DNA from: Paenibacillus sp. JJ-223
GTDB taxonomy: Bacteria > Bacillota > Bacilli > Paenibacillales > Paenibacillaceae
DNA length: 64,000 nt
Direction: 5' to 3'
Assembly: GCF_927798175.1 (NCBI RefSeq)
Contig: NZ_CAKMMP010000006.1
Coordinates: 62,001-126,000, forward strand
A program made the position numbers and the translations under genes. Positions within the stretch are counted from its first letter, which is position 1, and each line of letters opens with the position of its first letter. The notes under the pieces were generated by a model that was not told where the DNA came from, did not search any database, and saw nothing but the letters and a program-made list of their open reading frames with translations. Shown piece by piece: positions 38,302 to 46,229 of this stretch.

Positions 38302-38340
38302 AAAAAAGGGCGAAGAATGAACATACGTCATTCTCCGCCC
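38302..38340 (-). terminator. Second terminator in the MutS2-like leader
   Basis: On the minus strand GGGCGGAGAATGACG pairs with the matching CATTCTTCGCCC arm, followed by TTTTTT. It lies about 80 bases before the ATG, so it must be bypassed for expression of the gene, unless an internal promoter exists. Confidence 0.75.
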
Positions 38341-38500
38341 GCATACTGTACGGGAAAGAAGGGCAACCGGACCCAAACAAGAAAAACGTCAATTGTGAAG
38401 CATGCTGAAGATGCATACACAAAAGAGAGGCCGCGTTTCGCGGAGTTTTTCTTGAACGGCCAGAAAGAAGCTGCACGGAAGCTGCACACCTTTCTGACAC

Positions 38501-38528
38501 AAAAAAACCGCACTGAACAACAGCGCGG
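38501..38528 (-). terminator. First terminator in the MutS2-like leader
   Basis: On the minus strand CCGCGCTG-TTGTT-CAGTGCGG followed by seven T. Its 5' arm can also pair with 38574-38582 (AACAGC with GCTGTT), giving an alternative antiterminator. Confidence 0.75.
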
Positions 38529-38573
38529 CATTGGATCCGGTCCCATAACAATCCCGAAGATGATGGTTGATAT

Positions 38574-38702
38574 CCGCTGTTCTTAACTAAGTACAGGGTT
38601 CTGGCGCAGCAAGAAACAAACATACGCCATTTGGGCATATGCACAGGTGCAAGGCCATAATCCTGAATATGAAGCTAATTAGTTAAGAACGCTCACCGAC
38701 AT
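38574..38702 (-). ncRNA. Structured attenuator RNA upstream of the MutS2-like gene
   Basis: On the minus strand the stretch GTTCTTAACTAA (38690-38679), the last four codons of the leader ORF, is perfectly complementary to TTAGTTAAGAAC (38590-38579), closing an 88-base domain. Inside, CAGG-TT-TGG can pair with CCA-AA-CCTG, and CATATGCC pairs with GGCGTATG around a 5-base loop. The 3' strand of the outer helix overlaps a segment (38582-38574) able to pair with the arm of the terminator at 38501-38528. This gives a helix / antiterminator / terminator arrangement. Confidence 0.65.
38679..38702 (-). CDS. Leader peptide MSVSVLN
   Basis: Seven codons and TAA. AAGGAG at 38716-38711 lies 8 bases before the ATG, a near-ideal ribosome binding site, and a promoter sits about 30 bases further up. 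The codons GTT CTT AAC TAA form the 5' strand of the 12-bp helix, so ribosome position on this ORF would decide the RNA fold. Confidence 0.6.
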   Translation of the reverse strand: MSVSVLN

Positions 38703-38736
38703 CAAAATCTCTCCTTACGATTGAGGATATGCTTAC

Positions 38737-38766
38737 ACTATAAACTGGAAAATGCTCTGAAGTCAA
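38737..38766 (-). promoter_or_regulatory. Promoter of the MutS2-like leader
   Basis: On the minus strand TTGACT (38766-38761), an 18-bp spacer and TATAGT (38742-38737), with transcription expected to start near 38730. Confidence 0.7.
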
Positions 38767-38832
38767 CAATGAATAAGAAATAGTGGACTTGAATAACGAT
38801 GGGTTTTAAAATAACAATAGTAAATTAATCCA

Positions 38833-38848
38833 ATGAAAGCGATATTAT
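38833..38848 (+). promoter_or_regulatory. Candidate cre site upstream of the AraC sensor-regulator
   Basis: ATGAAAGCGATATTAT matches the cre consensus with one mismatch. It lies directly before the ribosome binding site of the regulator gene, where CcpA could block transcription. Confidence 0.5.
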
Positions 38849-38867
38849 ACAAAGGAGGTTGCTCTAC

Positions 38868-41207
38868 TTGCCCAAATATTTGCTGCGATTGCTGTGCTTT
38901 ACGATGATTCTTGGGGCTCTTCCGGTGATCGTGATCGGTTCGGTGTCCTATTCCATTGCTTCCCAAGACATTGAACAGAAAGTGCGTGAGAGCAATCTGC
39001 AAATTTTGCACCAGACCCAGATGAGAATGGAGCAGGTGTTGAGTAGCCTTCAGTTGTCCTCCATCCAATACGTGAATTCTCCGCTGGTGCTTCAAGCGAT
39101 GAAACAGCCGCTCGACAGCAGCGAATTTGAGGAAATCAGGGATCTCACATCCGGGTTCAACAACCTGCAAGCGGTTACAAGCATTGATCAGGCTTATTTG
39201 GTCAATCTGGAACAAGACTGGGTTGTCTCCATGCGTTCTTTTGGCAAAGTGGACGATTTCAGCATACGCGACCGCGTCGATTCTTATTTGACATATACGA
39301 ACAGTCTTTTTTGGGTCACGCGGAATGTGCATTCGGCCAAGGAGAGCGTGCCGGTATCCGCAGGAATGAACGAAACCGGGCAAGACGTCTCCCCGCCAAG
39401 CCTGATTTCTTCGGATAACGTGGTTAGCATGGTATTCAAAATTCCGATGGTGCCGGGCAATGTCAAGCCCAAGGGGTTCTTGGTCATCGACATCGCCGAT
39501 GCGGAACTGGGTGCGTTCTTGAGCCGCAATCCCAACTCCGGCGATATGTACGTGCTGGACAAGGAGCGCCATTTCTTTCTGGACGATGTGGAGCAAGGAG
39601 AGAAATATGAGCTCCTGAACCGTGAAATCGATCAAAAGATTCGGTTGGCCGGCGAGACCGAGGGCTTTTTCAATGCAGAGGTGGGAGGCAAGCCGATGGC
39701 TGTCAGTTACAGACAATCACCGTTAAACGGCTGGTTGTACGTATCGGTGGTATCCCTCGACCAAATTACCGCCCAATCGCGAAAAATCGCGATCGTTACG
39801 GGCGTGGCGACCTTGGTCATGTTGTGTGTTACCGGCCTGGTTGCCGTGTATGGCAGTCGGCGGATGTACTCGCCCATTTCAAGGCTGCTGCAATTTACCA
39901 AAGGCCTGGATTCCCCTTCGGCGCAGGCGAATCGCAGGCAGGATGAATTCGGGTACATTGAGGAACAGCTGCAAACCCTGTTCAGCTCGGAGAAAACGTT
40001 GCGAGAGCAAATGAAGGGGCAGCACGTGCATTTGCAGGAATTTTTTATGACGAAGCTGTTAACCGGCAAAATATCCGAGGAGGATTTCAGATATCAGGGG
40101 CAACGGTATGATTTTCCCACAGATTGGTCCAGGCTGGGCGTGTTGACGCTGCAGATCGATACGATGGAAGGGACCAGGTATGAAGAGCAGGATCGGGATT
40201 TGCTGTTGTTTGCCGTGACCAACATGGTTGAGGAGCTGCTGCCTCCCGAGATGCGATTTACGCCGATCATGATCGATGATGCGCAGGTGACGGTGTTGGC
40301 CTCCAAGCTGGAGGACGAGGCTCAGCTGAAAGCATGGATGCATCAGCAGGCAGAGGGCATAAGGGAGCGGGTCGTGACCTATCTGCAATTGCCGGTGAGC
40401 ATCGGCATCAGCCGTGCCTATACCGCGATCGGGGATACGCCGCAGGCTTACCATGAGAGTCGAGAGGCCCTGCGCGGAAGGGTAAGCCTGGGCAGCCGCA
40501 TTATTTTGCATTATGAGGATATTCAGCCGCGAGGTCGGACCGAAGCGGCGCTCTATACCCAGCTGCGCATGATCGAAGATCAGTTGGCTTCCGCATTGAA
40601 GCAAGGGGATCAGGACAAGACCGATGAATACTTTGCGCAATATTTGGCTTTGCTCGCAGACAAAAAGCTGCATTTCAGCGAATATCCCGTCATTATGGTG
40701 CAGCTGCTGTCCAGGGTGTATCAGCTCGTTCAGGAGCAGGGAGGAGACGTGGCCGAGGTGCTCGGCGAGAAAGCATCGATGTCACGGTTATTGAAGTTAT
40801 CCACGCTGGACGAAATGACGGGTTGGTTCCGCCGCCGTCTGTTCGAGCCTGTGATCCGCTTTTGCCATGAACGGGAAGAATCGCAATACATGAACATTGC
40901 CCATCGCATGATCCGGTTGATCGAGGAACGGTACGATCGTGAGTTGTCGCTTGAGGTATGCGCCGAGGAGCTGAATTTTCATCCGGTATATTTGAGCCGT
41001 GTGTTCAAGAAGGAAGCTGGCGTGAATTTTACCGAATACCTTGCCGAATACCGCATGGAAAAAGCCAAAACGTGGCTGCAGACGACCAACCTGAAAATTT
41101 CGGAAATCGCGGAAAAGTTGAATTATACGAATCCGACGGCGTTTATCCGCACGTTCCGCAAAATTACGGGAACCACGCCGGGGAAATACCGCGAGCAGCA
41201 GAGATGA
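38868..41207 (+). CDS. Membrane-bound AraC-family sensor-regulator
   Basis: About 779 residues from a TTG, nine bases after AAAGGAGG. It has a membrane segment at about 5-28, an extracellular sensing region (about 30-300), a second membrane segment (IVTGVATLVMLCVTGLVAVYG) and a short HAMP-like stretch. A cytoplasmic region and a C-terminal AraC DNA-binding domain (LSLEVCAEELNFHPVYLSRVFKKEAGVNFTEYL ... IAEKLNYTNPTAFIRTFRKITG) complete it. This layout is frequent in Paenibacillus next to LplABC-like transporters and senses sugars outside the cell. It likely activates the downstream rhamnogalacturonan operon. Confidence 0.9.
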   Translation: MPKYLLRLLCFTMILGALPVIVIGSVSYSIASQDIEQKVRESNLQILHQTQMRMEQVLSSLQLSSIQYVNSPLVLQAMKQPLDSSEFEEIRDLTSGFNNLQAVTSIDQAYLVNLEQDWVVSMRSFGKVDDFSIRDRVDSYLTYTNSLFWVTRNVHSAKESVPVSAGMNETGQDVSPPSLISSDNVVSMVFKIPMVPGNVKPKGFLVIDIADAELGAFLSRNPNSGDMYVLDKERHFFLDDVEQGEKYELLNREIDQKIRLAGETEGFFNAEVGGKPMAVSYRQSPLNGWLYVSVVSLDQITAQSRKIAIVTGVATLVMLCVTGLVAVYGSRRMYSPISRLLQFTKGLDSPSAQANRRQDEFGYIEEQLQTLFSSEKTLREQMKGQHVHLQEFFMTKLLTGKISEEDFRYQGQRYDFPTDWSRLGVLTLQIDTMEGTRYEEQDRDLLLFAVTNMVEELLPPEMRFTPIMIDDAQVTVLASKLEDEAQLKAWMHQQAEGIRERVVTYLQLPVSIGISRAYTAIGDTPQAYHESREALRGRVSLGSRIILHYEDIQPRGRTEAALYTQLRMIEDQLASALKQGDQDKTDEYFAQYLALLADKKLHFSEYPVIMVQLLSRVYQLVQEQGGDVAEVLGEKASMSRLLKLSTLDEMTGWFRRRLFEPVIRFCHEREESQYMNIAHRMIRLIEERYDRELSLEVCAEELNFHPVYLSRVFKKEAGVNFTEYLAEYRMEKAKTWLQTTNLKISEIAEKLNYTNPTAFIRTFRKITGTTPGKYREQQR

Positions 41208-41300
41208 CCCTGCGTCGGGAAGCCGGCTGGGGATTTCGCGGAAATTGCCGGAGTCCTGTCTGGTTGTCTCCTGAATGGGATTGTCCTTGCAACGAATATA

Positions 41301-41338
41301 AAGCCTGCTACGCCTGCCATGGCGGGCAGGCTTTTTTC
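41301..41338 (+). terminator. Terminator after the AraC sensor-regulator
   Basis: AAGCCTGC and GCAGGCTT arms with an inner GCC/GGC stem, followed by TTTTTT. The rest of 41208-41601 holds only the operon's control region. Confidence 0.8.
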
Positions 41339-41567
41339 GGTGATTCCGTCCCCATAACAGCATGCAGCAAGCCGCTCCCCAGCATGATTCCCGGCCGGTT
41401 AAGGTCGGAGGATGCAGGTTAAAAACGGTCCATCCCGCTTGGAAACGTCATTGCCGAAAACGATGCAAACCCTTGCTGCATAAGGAAAAACAAGAAGCTA
41501 AAACAAGATGATAGCCAGTTACCCGTTTATCCCCGACAATGAGAACATGAATTTCAGGAAGTGATAA

Positions 41568-41583
41568 ATGTAATCGTTTCCAA
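41568..41583 (+). promoter_or_regulatory. cre site of the sugar ABC transporter operon
   Basis: ATGTAATCGTTTCCAA fits all positions of the CcpA cre consensus WTGNNANCGNWNNCAW. It lies 19 bases before the first permease ORF, so binding would stop elongation. Confidence 0.75.
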
Positions 41584-41601
41584 AGTGGGGAGGAAGACAC
41601 T

Positions 41602-42555
41602 ATGAAAGCCGAAACGGCGGCCCGGACAAAGCCCGCTGCCCGCAGTGACAAAACCTTGTTGTGGAGGGAAATCATCAAAAACCGGTGGCTGTACATCATG
41701 CTGCTGCCCGGCGTGCTTTACTTCATTATTTTCAAATACATACCCATGTATGGCATCACGATGGCGTTTCAGGATTATACGCCATACAAAGGCATCTTCG
41801 GCAGCGACTGGGTCGGGTTCAAGCACTTCCAGCGTTTTTTCGGGGAACCTCAATTCTGGATGCTTTTCCGCAATACGTTTTTGCTTGCGATTTATAACCT
41901 GATCTTTTTCTTTCCGCTGCCGATCGTGCTTGCGCTCATGTTGAATGAAGTTAGGCGGGAGCGCTTCAAACGGTTCGTGCAGACGCTGGTATACGTGCCG
42001 CATTTCGTCTCCTGGGTTGTCGTTGTCGGCGTATTCTACATGTTGTTCACGACCGAAGGCGGGGCCATCAACGAGATGCTTTACAGCCTGACGGGGCAGA
42101 AAATCGCCTTCCTGCTGGAACCGGGCTGGTTCCGTTCGATGATCGTGGGACAATCCATATGGAAAGAGGTCGGCTGGGGCACGATCATATTCCTTGCGGC
42201 GCTGTCCGGCGTGGATACACAGCTCTATGAAGCTGCCCGCATCGACGGAGCCAACCGCTGGCGCCAGACATGGCACATTACGCTGCCGGCCATCCGCAGC
42301 ACCATCATCATTTTGCTCATTCTCCGTCTGGGCAATTTCCTGGACACGGGCTTTGAACAGATCTTCCTGATGCTGACGCCAACCAACCGGGACGTGGGCG
42401 AAGTCTTCGATACCTACGTGTATACGAAAGGTCTCACCCAAGCCCAATACAGCTATAGCGCCGCGGTAGGTCTCTTTAAATCGGTCGTCGGACTGGCGCT
42501 GGTGCTCGGTGCCAACAGGCTCGCCAAAAAATTCGGGGAGGAAGGCGTCTACTGA
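41602..42555 (+). CDS. Sugar ABC transporter permease (LplB/YteP family)
   Basis: 317 residues with six expected membrane segments and the binding-protein-dependent transport loop EAARIDGANRWRQTWHITLPAI, which contacts the ATPase. The N-terminus (WREIIKNRWLYIMLLPGVLYFIIFKYIPMYGITMAFQDY) is typical of LplB/YteP permeases. These import oligosaccharides such as rhamnogalacturonan disaccharides. No ATPase gene is nearby; such systems use a shared MsmX-type ATPase encoded elsewhere. Confidence 0.93.
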   Translation: MKAETAARTKPAARSDKTLLWREIIKNRWLYIMLLPGVLYFIIFKYIPMYGITMAFQDYTPYKGIFGSDWVGFKHFQRFFGEPQFWMLFRNTFLLAIYNLIFFFPLPIVLALMLNEVRRERFKRFVQTLVYVPHFVSWVVVVGVFYMLFTTEGGAINEMLYSLTGQKIAFLLEPGWFRSMIVGQSIWKEVGWGTIIFLAALSGVDTQLYEAARIDGANRWRQTWHITLPAIRSTIIILLILRLGNFLDTGFEQIFLMLTPTNRDVGEVFDTYVYTKGLTQAQYSYSAAVGLFKSVVGLALVLGANRLAKKFGEEGVY

Positions 42556-42600
42556 TGCAGAGCATTGGACGTTCTTTACCAGACAGGAGTGAACTTAACC

Positions 42601-43473
42601 ATGCAACAGGACAAAACGTGGGGTAACCGAATCTTCGATATCGTCAACCATGGCCTTCTGCTGTTGATCGGTATCGTGACCGTCATCCCGTTTATCTACA
42701 TTCTGGCGGTATCCTTTACGAGCCCGCATGAGGTGGCCAAGGGCGGTTTCATTCTCTTTCCGAAAGAGTTCTCCTTGGCGGCTTACCGGTACATTTTTTC
42801 CACGGATACCCTGATTCGCAGTTTGGGCGTATCCATCTACATTACCGTGGTCGGCACGCTGATTAACCTGCTGTTCACGTCGCTCATGGCCTACCCGTTA
42901 TCCCGCAAATATTTGCGCGGACGCCAGGCGATCCTGCTCGGCGTATTGTTCACGATGCTGTTCAGCGGCGGCATGATCCCTACCTATTTCGTCGTCAAAT
43001 CGCTGCATCTGACCGATACGCTGTGGTCGCTCATGCTGCCTACGGCTATCAGCGCATTCAATCTGATCGTGCTCAAAAACTTCTTCCAGGCCATTCCTGA
43101 CGAGCTGGAGGATGCGGCCAAGATCGACGGCTGCAACGACGTCGGCGTGCTGTTCCGTGTCGTGCTTCCCTTGTCGATGCCAGCGATGGCAACCTTCTCG
43201 CTATTTTACGCCGTTGCCCACTGGAATAGCTTCTTCAACGCGATCATCTACATCAACGATAGCGAAAAGTGGCCTGTGCAGGTGTGGCTGCGCGAAATCG
43301 TCATTTTGGCCCAGAGCCGGATCGGGGATACCAGCATCGAAGAGACGGAAATTCAGCCGCTGACCATCCGGATGGCCGTCATCGTCTTTTCCACGTTGCC
43401 GATCATGATCGTATATCCGTTTCTGCAAAAGCACTTTGCCAAAGGGGTGATGCTGGGTTCGGTAAAAGGTTGA
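42601..43473 (+). CDS. Sugar ABC transporter permease (LplC/YtcP family)
   Basis: 290 residues from the ATG at 42601 (ribosome binding site AGGAG). The second permease of the pair, with six membrane segments, FTSPHEVAKGGFILFPKEFSLAAYRYIF near the start and the loop ELEDAAKIDGCNDVGVLFRVVLPLS. It follows the first permease by 45 bases and forms the heterodimeric channel with it. Confidence 0.93.
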   Translation: MQQDKTWGNRIFDIVNHGLLLLIGIVTVIPFIYILAVSFTSPHEVAKGGFILFPKEFSLAAYRYIFSTDTLIRSLGVSIYITVVGTLINLLFTSLMAYPLSRKYLRGRQAILLGVLFTMLFSGGMIPTYFVVKSLHLTDTLWSLMLPTAISAFNLIVLKNFFQAIPDELEDAAKIDGCNDVGVLFRVVLPLSMPAMATFSLFYAVAHWNSFFNAIIYINDSEKWPVQVWLREIVILAQSRIGDTSIEETEIQPLTIRMAVIVFSTLPIMIVYPFLQKHFAKGVMLGSVKG

Positions 43474-43529
43474 CCTTAATTTGCATGCGAACGTCAGGAC
43501 CGATTAAAAAGGGGAGGTATTCATTTCTT

Positions 43530-45032
43530 ATGAAAGCAACGAAAAAGAAAGCAGTGGCTGTACTGAGCACGCTGGCATTGGTAACCGGTTTGCTGGCAGG
43601 CTGCGGCGGGTCGGACTCCGGTCAGGCGGCGGAAGGCGGGGTTCAGAACATATCCATCGCCATCGCCCAAGTCGGCGACGTGCCGGCCAAAGGCAACGAG
43701 GTTCAGCAGAAAATCGAGGAATACACAAACACCAAGCTGGACATTCAGTGGATTCCCGCATCGGCGTACAACGACAAAATCAACGTCATGATCGCCTCCA
43801 GCGACCTGCCCAAAATCGTGAAGGTCCAGTACACGCCGACCGTGACCAATGCGATGCGCAATGACGTCTTTTGGGAAATCGGCCCGCTGCTGAAGGATTA
43901 CAAAAACCTGTCCGCCCAGAACGAGCGCTTCTTCGAAAACGTCAAGGTAGACGGCAAAATTTACGGTGTGCCGGTATTCTCCGACATTGCCCGCGCGACG
44001 GTCATTTACCGGAAGGACTGGTTCGACAAGCTGAACCTGAGCGTGCCGACCACGCCGGACGAATGGTACGAAACGATCAAAACGCTGGCTACTTCCGATC
44101 CGGACGGTGACGGCCAGGACAATACGTTCGGGCTGATGCTGTTCAAGAAGTACAATGAGGACCAATATTCCTTCACGACCCGTCTCGGAGTCAGCTTCGG
44201 CGCGCCGAACAAGTGGAAGGTCGAGGATGACGGCAGCTTCACTCCCGAGTTCATGACACCGGAATACAAGCAGGTGCTGGATCTGCTGAAACGCCTGTAC
44301 GACGAAAAATTGCTGAACCAGGACTTTGCCGTATTCGATTCGACGGAAGCGGAGAAAAAGTATGATTCCGGCCTTGTTGGCATGCGCATCGGCGTGGCCC
44401 AGAACGGCAAGAGCCAGCAGGAGCGCCTGTCCAAAAACGTGCCGGACGGCGTTGTGGACATCGCGGGACTCTTGGGTGTGAATGGTGATCGCGTAGCGGG
44501 GCAGACGGGCAACTCCGGCATCTTGGCTTTCCCGAAAGCAACCGTGGGTTCGGAAGAAGAGTTGAGAAGCCTGCTTTCTTTCCTCGACAAGCTGATGGAG
44601 CCTGAAATGGCCACACTTCTGATGCGCGGCATTGAGGACAAACATTTTGTCAAGGTTGGCGAAAATGAAGTGGAGATGAGCGATTTCGATGCGTTCCAAC
44701 GCGAGGTGAAGCCGTATCGCGATAATCTGCCTTACGTCGAGGGTTATAACGTGCCCAAGCTGAAAGATACCGAACTGGGCGAGAAAGGAACGACGCTGGC
44801 CAAGGAACTGGCAGAGCATGCCGTGCCGAATCCCGCGCTGACGCTCTATTCCCCGACCTATGGTGACCGCGGGGCGGATCTGGACCAGATGATCGCGGAT
44901 GCCCAGACGAAATACATCATGGGCAAGATCGACGAGAACGGCTGGAACCAGGAGATCGAGAACTGGAAGAAGGCGGGCGGAGACAAAATTCGTGAGGAAT
45001 ACGCGGAAGATTACAAAAAACAAGCTCAATAA
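43530..45032 (+). CDS. Sugar-binding lipoprotein of ABC transporter (LplA-like), copy 1
   Basis: 500 residues with a lipoprotein signal: basic start, hydrophobic core and lipobox LLAGCGG with the lipidated Cys near 23. It then has the family-1 solute-binding fold (VQWIP-like IQWIPASAYNDKINVMIASSDLP, YGVPVFSDIARATVIYRKDWFDKL). It delivers the oligosaccharide to the two permeases. A closely related copy lies after the GH105 gene. GGGGAGG precedes the start. Confidence 0.92.
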   Translation: MKATKKKAVAVLSTLALVTGLLAGCGGSDSGQAAEGGVQNISIAIAQVGDVPAKGNEVQQKIEEYTNTKLDIQWIPASAYNDKINVMIASSDLPKIVKVQYTPTVTNAMRNDVFWEIGPLLKDYKNLSAQNERFFENVKVDGKIYGVPVFSDIARATVIYRKDWFDKLNLSVPTTPDEWYETIKTLATSDPDGDGQDNTFGLMLFKKYNEDQYSFTTRLGVSFGAPNKWKVEDDGSFTPEFMTPEYKQVLDLLKRLYDEKLLNQDFAVFDSTEAEKKYDSGLVGMRIGVAQNGKSQQERLSKNVPDGVVDIAGLLGVNGDRVAGQTGNSGILAFPKATVGSEEELRSLLSFLDKLMEPEMATLLMRGIEDKHFVKVGENEVEMSDFDAFQREVKPYRDNLPYVEGYNVPKLKDTELGEKGTTLAKELAEHAVPNPALTLYSPTYGDRGADLDQMIADAQTKYIMGKIDENGWNQEIENWKKAGGDKIREEYAEDYKKQAQ

Positions 45033-45055
45033 GCAGCCGGAAGCGGAGGATGTCC

Positions 45056-46159
45056 ATGAAGGAAACGTTGCAATTCACGCCGGTACGCATGGCAGAGCAA
45101 TTTATGGAAAGTTACCGCCAGCATGAGCTGTATGCGAAATGGCACTACGAGAACGGATGCGTGTTGAGAGCGCTGGAAGAGCTTTATTTTCGCACAGGGG
45201 AACAACGGTACTTCGACTACATCCGCGAGTTGATGGACCACTTCATTCTGGAAGACGGAACGATCCGCACATACAAAGTGGAGGAATATAATCTGGACCA
45301 GATCAATCAGGGGAAATCGTTGTTTCTGCTCATGGAAGAAACGGGGGAAGCCAAATACCGCAAAGCCGCCGATCTGCTGATGGTCCAGTTAAAGGGGCAA
45401 CCGCGCACAAGCGAGGGCGGGTTCTGGCACAAAAAAATCTATCCGTTCCAGATGTGGCTGGACGGCCTGTACATGGCAACGCCTTTCATGACCCGATACG
45501 GCGCGGCAACAGGGGATGGGCAGTGGTTCGACAAAGCGGCCTTGCAGCTGCTGTTAGTCGAGCGGCAAACGCGGGATCGGCGCAGCGGGTTGCTGTACCA
45601 TGCATGGGATGAAAGCCGGGAACAGCGCTGGAGCTCGGGCGAGACCGGCTGTTCTCCGCATGTCTGGAGCCGGGCGATGGGCTGGTACGTCATGGCGGTC
45701 GTCGACACGCTCGATCATCTGCCGGTAGATCATGAACAGCGAGGCCAGATCGTAGGCATTTTTGAGCGGATCGCAAATGCGTTGGTGAACGTGCAGGACC
45801 AGCAGACCGGCCTGTGGCCGCACCTGCTGGATCAGCCGGGCCGTGAACGCAATTATTTGGAAGCTTCGGGCAGCTCCATGTTTGTGTACGCGCTGGCAAA
45901 AGGCGTTCGAAAAGGCTATCTCAGCGATACATTCAAGCCGGTTGCGGAAAAAGGATACCAAGGCCTGATACAGCATCTCTTGAAAACAGACCGCGAAGGC
46001 ATGCTCTCCTTGACCCAGTGCAATGGAGGTGCTGGGCTTGGGGGTACTCCGTATCGTGACGGTTCATACGAGTATTACATGACCGAATCGATCCGGATCA
46101 ATGATCCCAAATCGGTCGCTCCGTTCATTTTGGCAGGGACAGAGTTGGAACTGGCGTAA
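45056..46159 (+). CDS. Unsaturated rhamnogalacturonyl hydrolase, GH105 (YteR/YesR-like)
   Basis: Removes the unsaturated galacturonyl residue from rhamnogalacturonan or related fragments made by lyases. 367 residues, alpha/alpha-barrel type, no signal peptide, so it acts in the cytoplasm on imported sugars. The conserved YPFQMWLDGLYMATPF carries the catalytic Asp and HVWSRAMGWYVMA is the second family motif. GGAGG is six bases before the ATG at 45056. Its product, an unsaturated uronate, flows toward KDG, linking to kdgK and eda near 5-6.8 kb. Confidence 0.9.
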   Translation: MKETLQFTPVRMAEQFMESYRQHELYAKWHYENGCVLRALEELYFRTGEQRYFDYIRELMDHFILEDGTIRTYKVEEYNLDQINQGKSLFLLMEETGEAKYRKAADLLMVQLKGQPRTSEGGFWHKKIYPFQMWLDGLYMATPFMTRYGAATGDGQWFDKAALQLLLVERQTRDRRSGLLYHAWDESREQRWSSGETGCSPHVWSRAMGWYVMAVVDTLDHLPVDHEQRGQIVGIFERIANALVNVQDQQTGLWPHLLDQPGRERNYLEASGSSMFVYALAKGVRKGYLSDTFKPVAEKGYQGLIQHLLKTDREGMLSLTQCNGGAGLGGTPYRDGSYEYYMTESIRINDPKSVAPFILAGTELELA

Positions 46160-46229
46160 GGCCGGTTCCTTCTTCAACTCAATTATGATAGCGCATTCAT
46201 AATATGGTAACCCAAAGGAGAGATGGTTC

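Noticed and set aside
38273..38644. 123-codon minus-strand frame through the MutS2-like leader
   Set aside because: No ribosome binding site, and it crosses two terminators and the structured domain. The RNA structure explains the sequence better.
38574..38702. Inverted repeat read as ends of a small mobile element
   Set aside because: The 12-bp repeats have no flanking target duplication and coincide with a leader ORF, promoter and terminator, so an RNA helix is the better reading.
41208..41600. A sigma-A promoter for the transporter operon
   Set aside because: AT-rich stretches near 41480-41550 hold no pair of boxes with acceptable spacing, so I did not call one although a promoter must exist.
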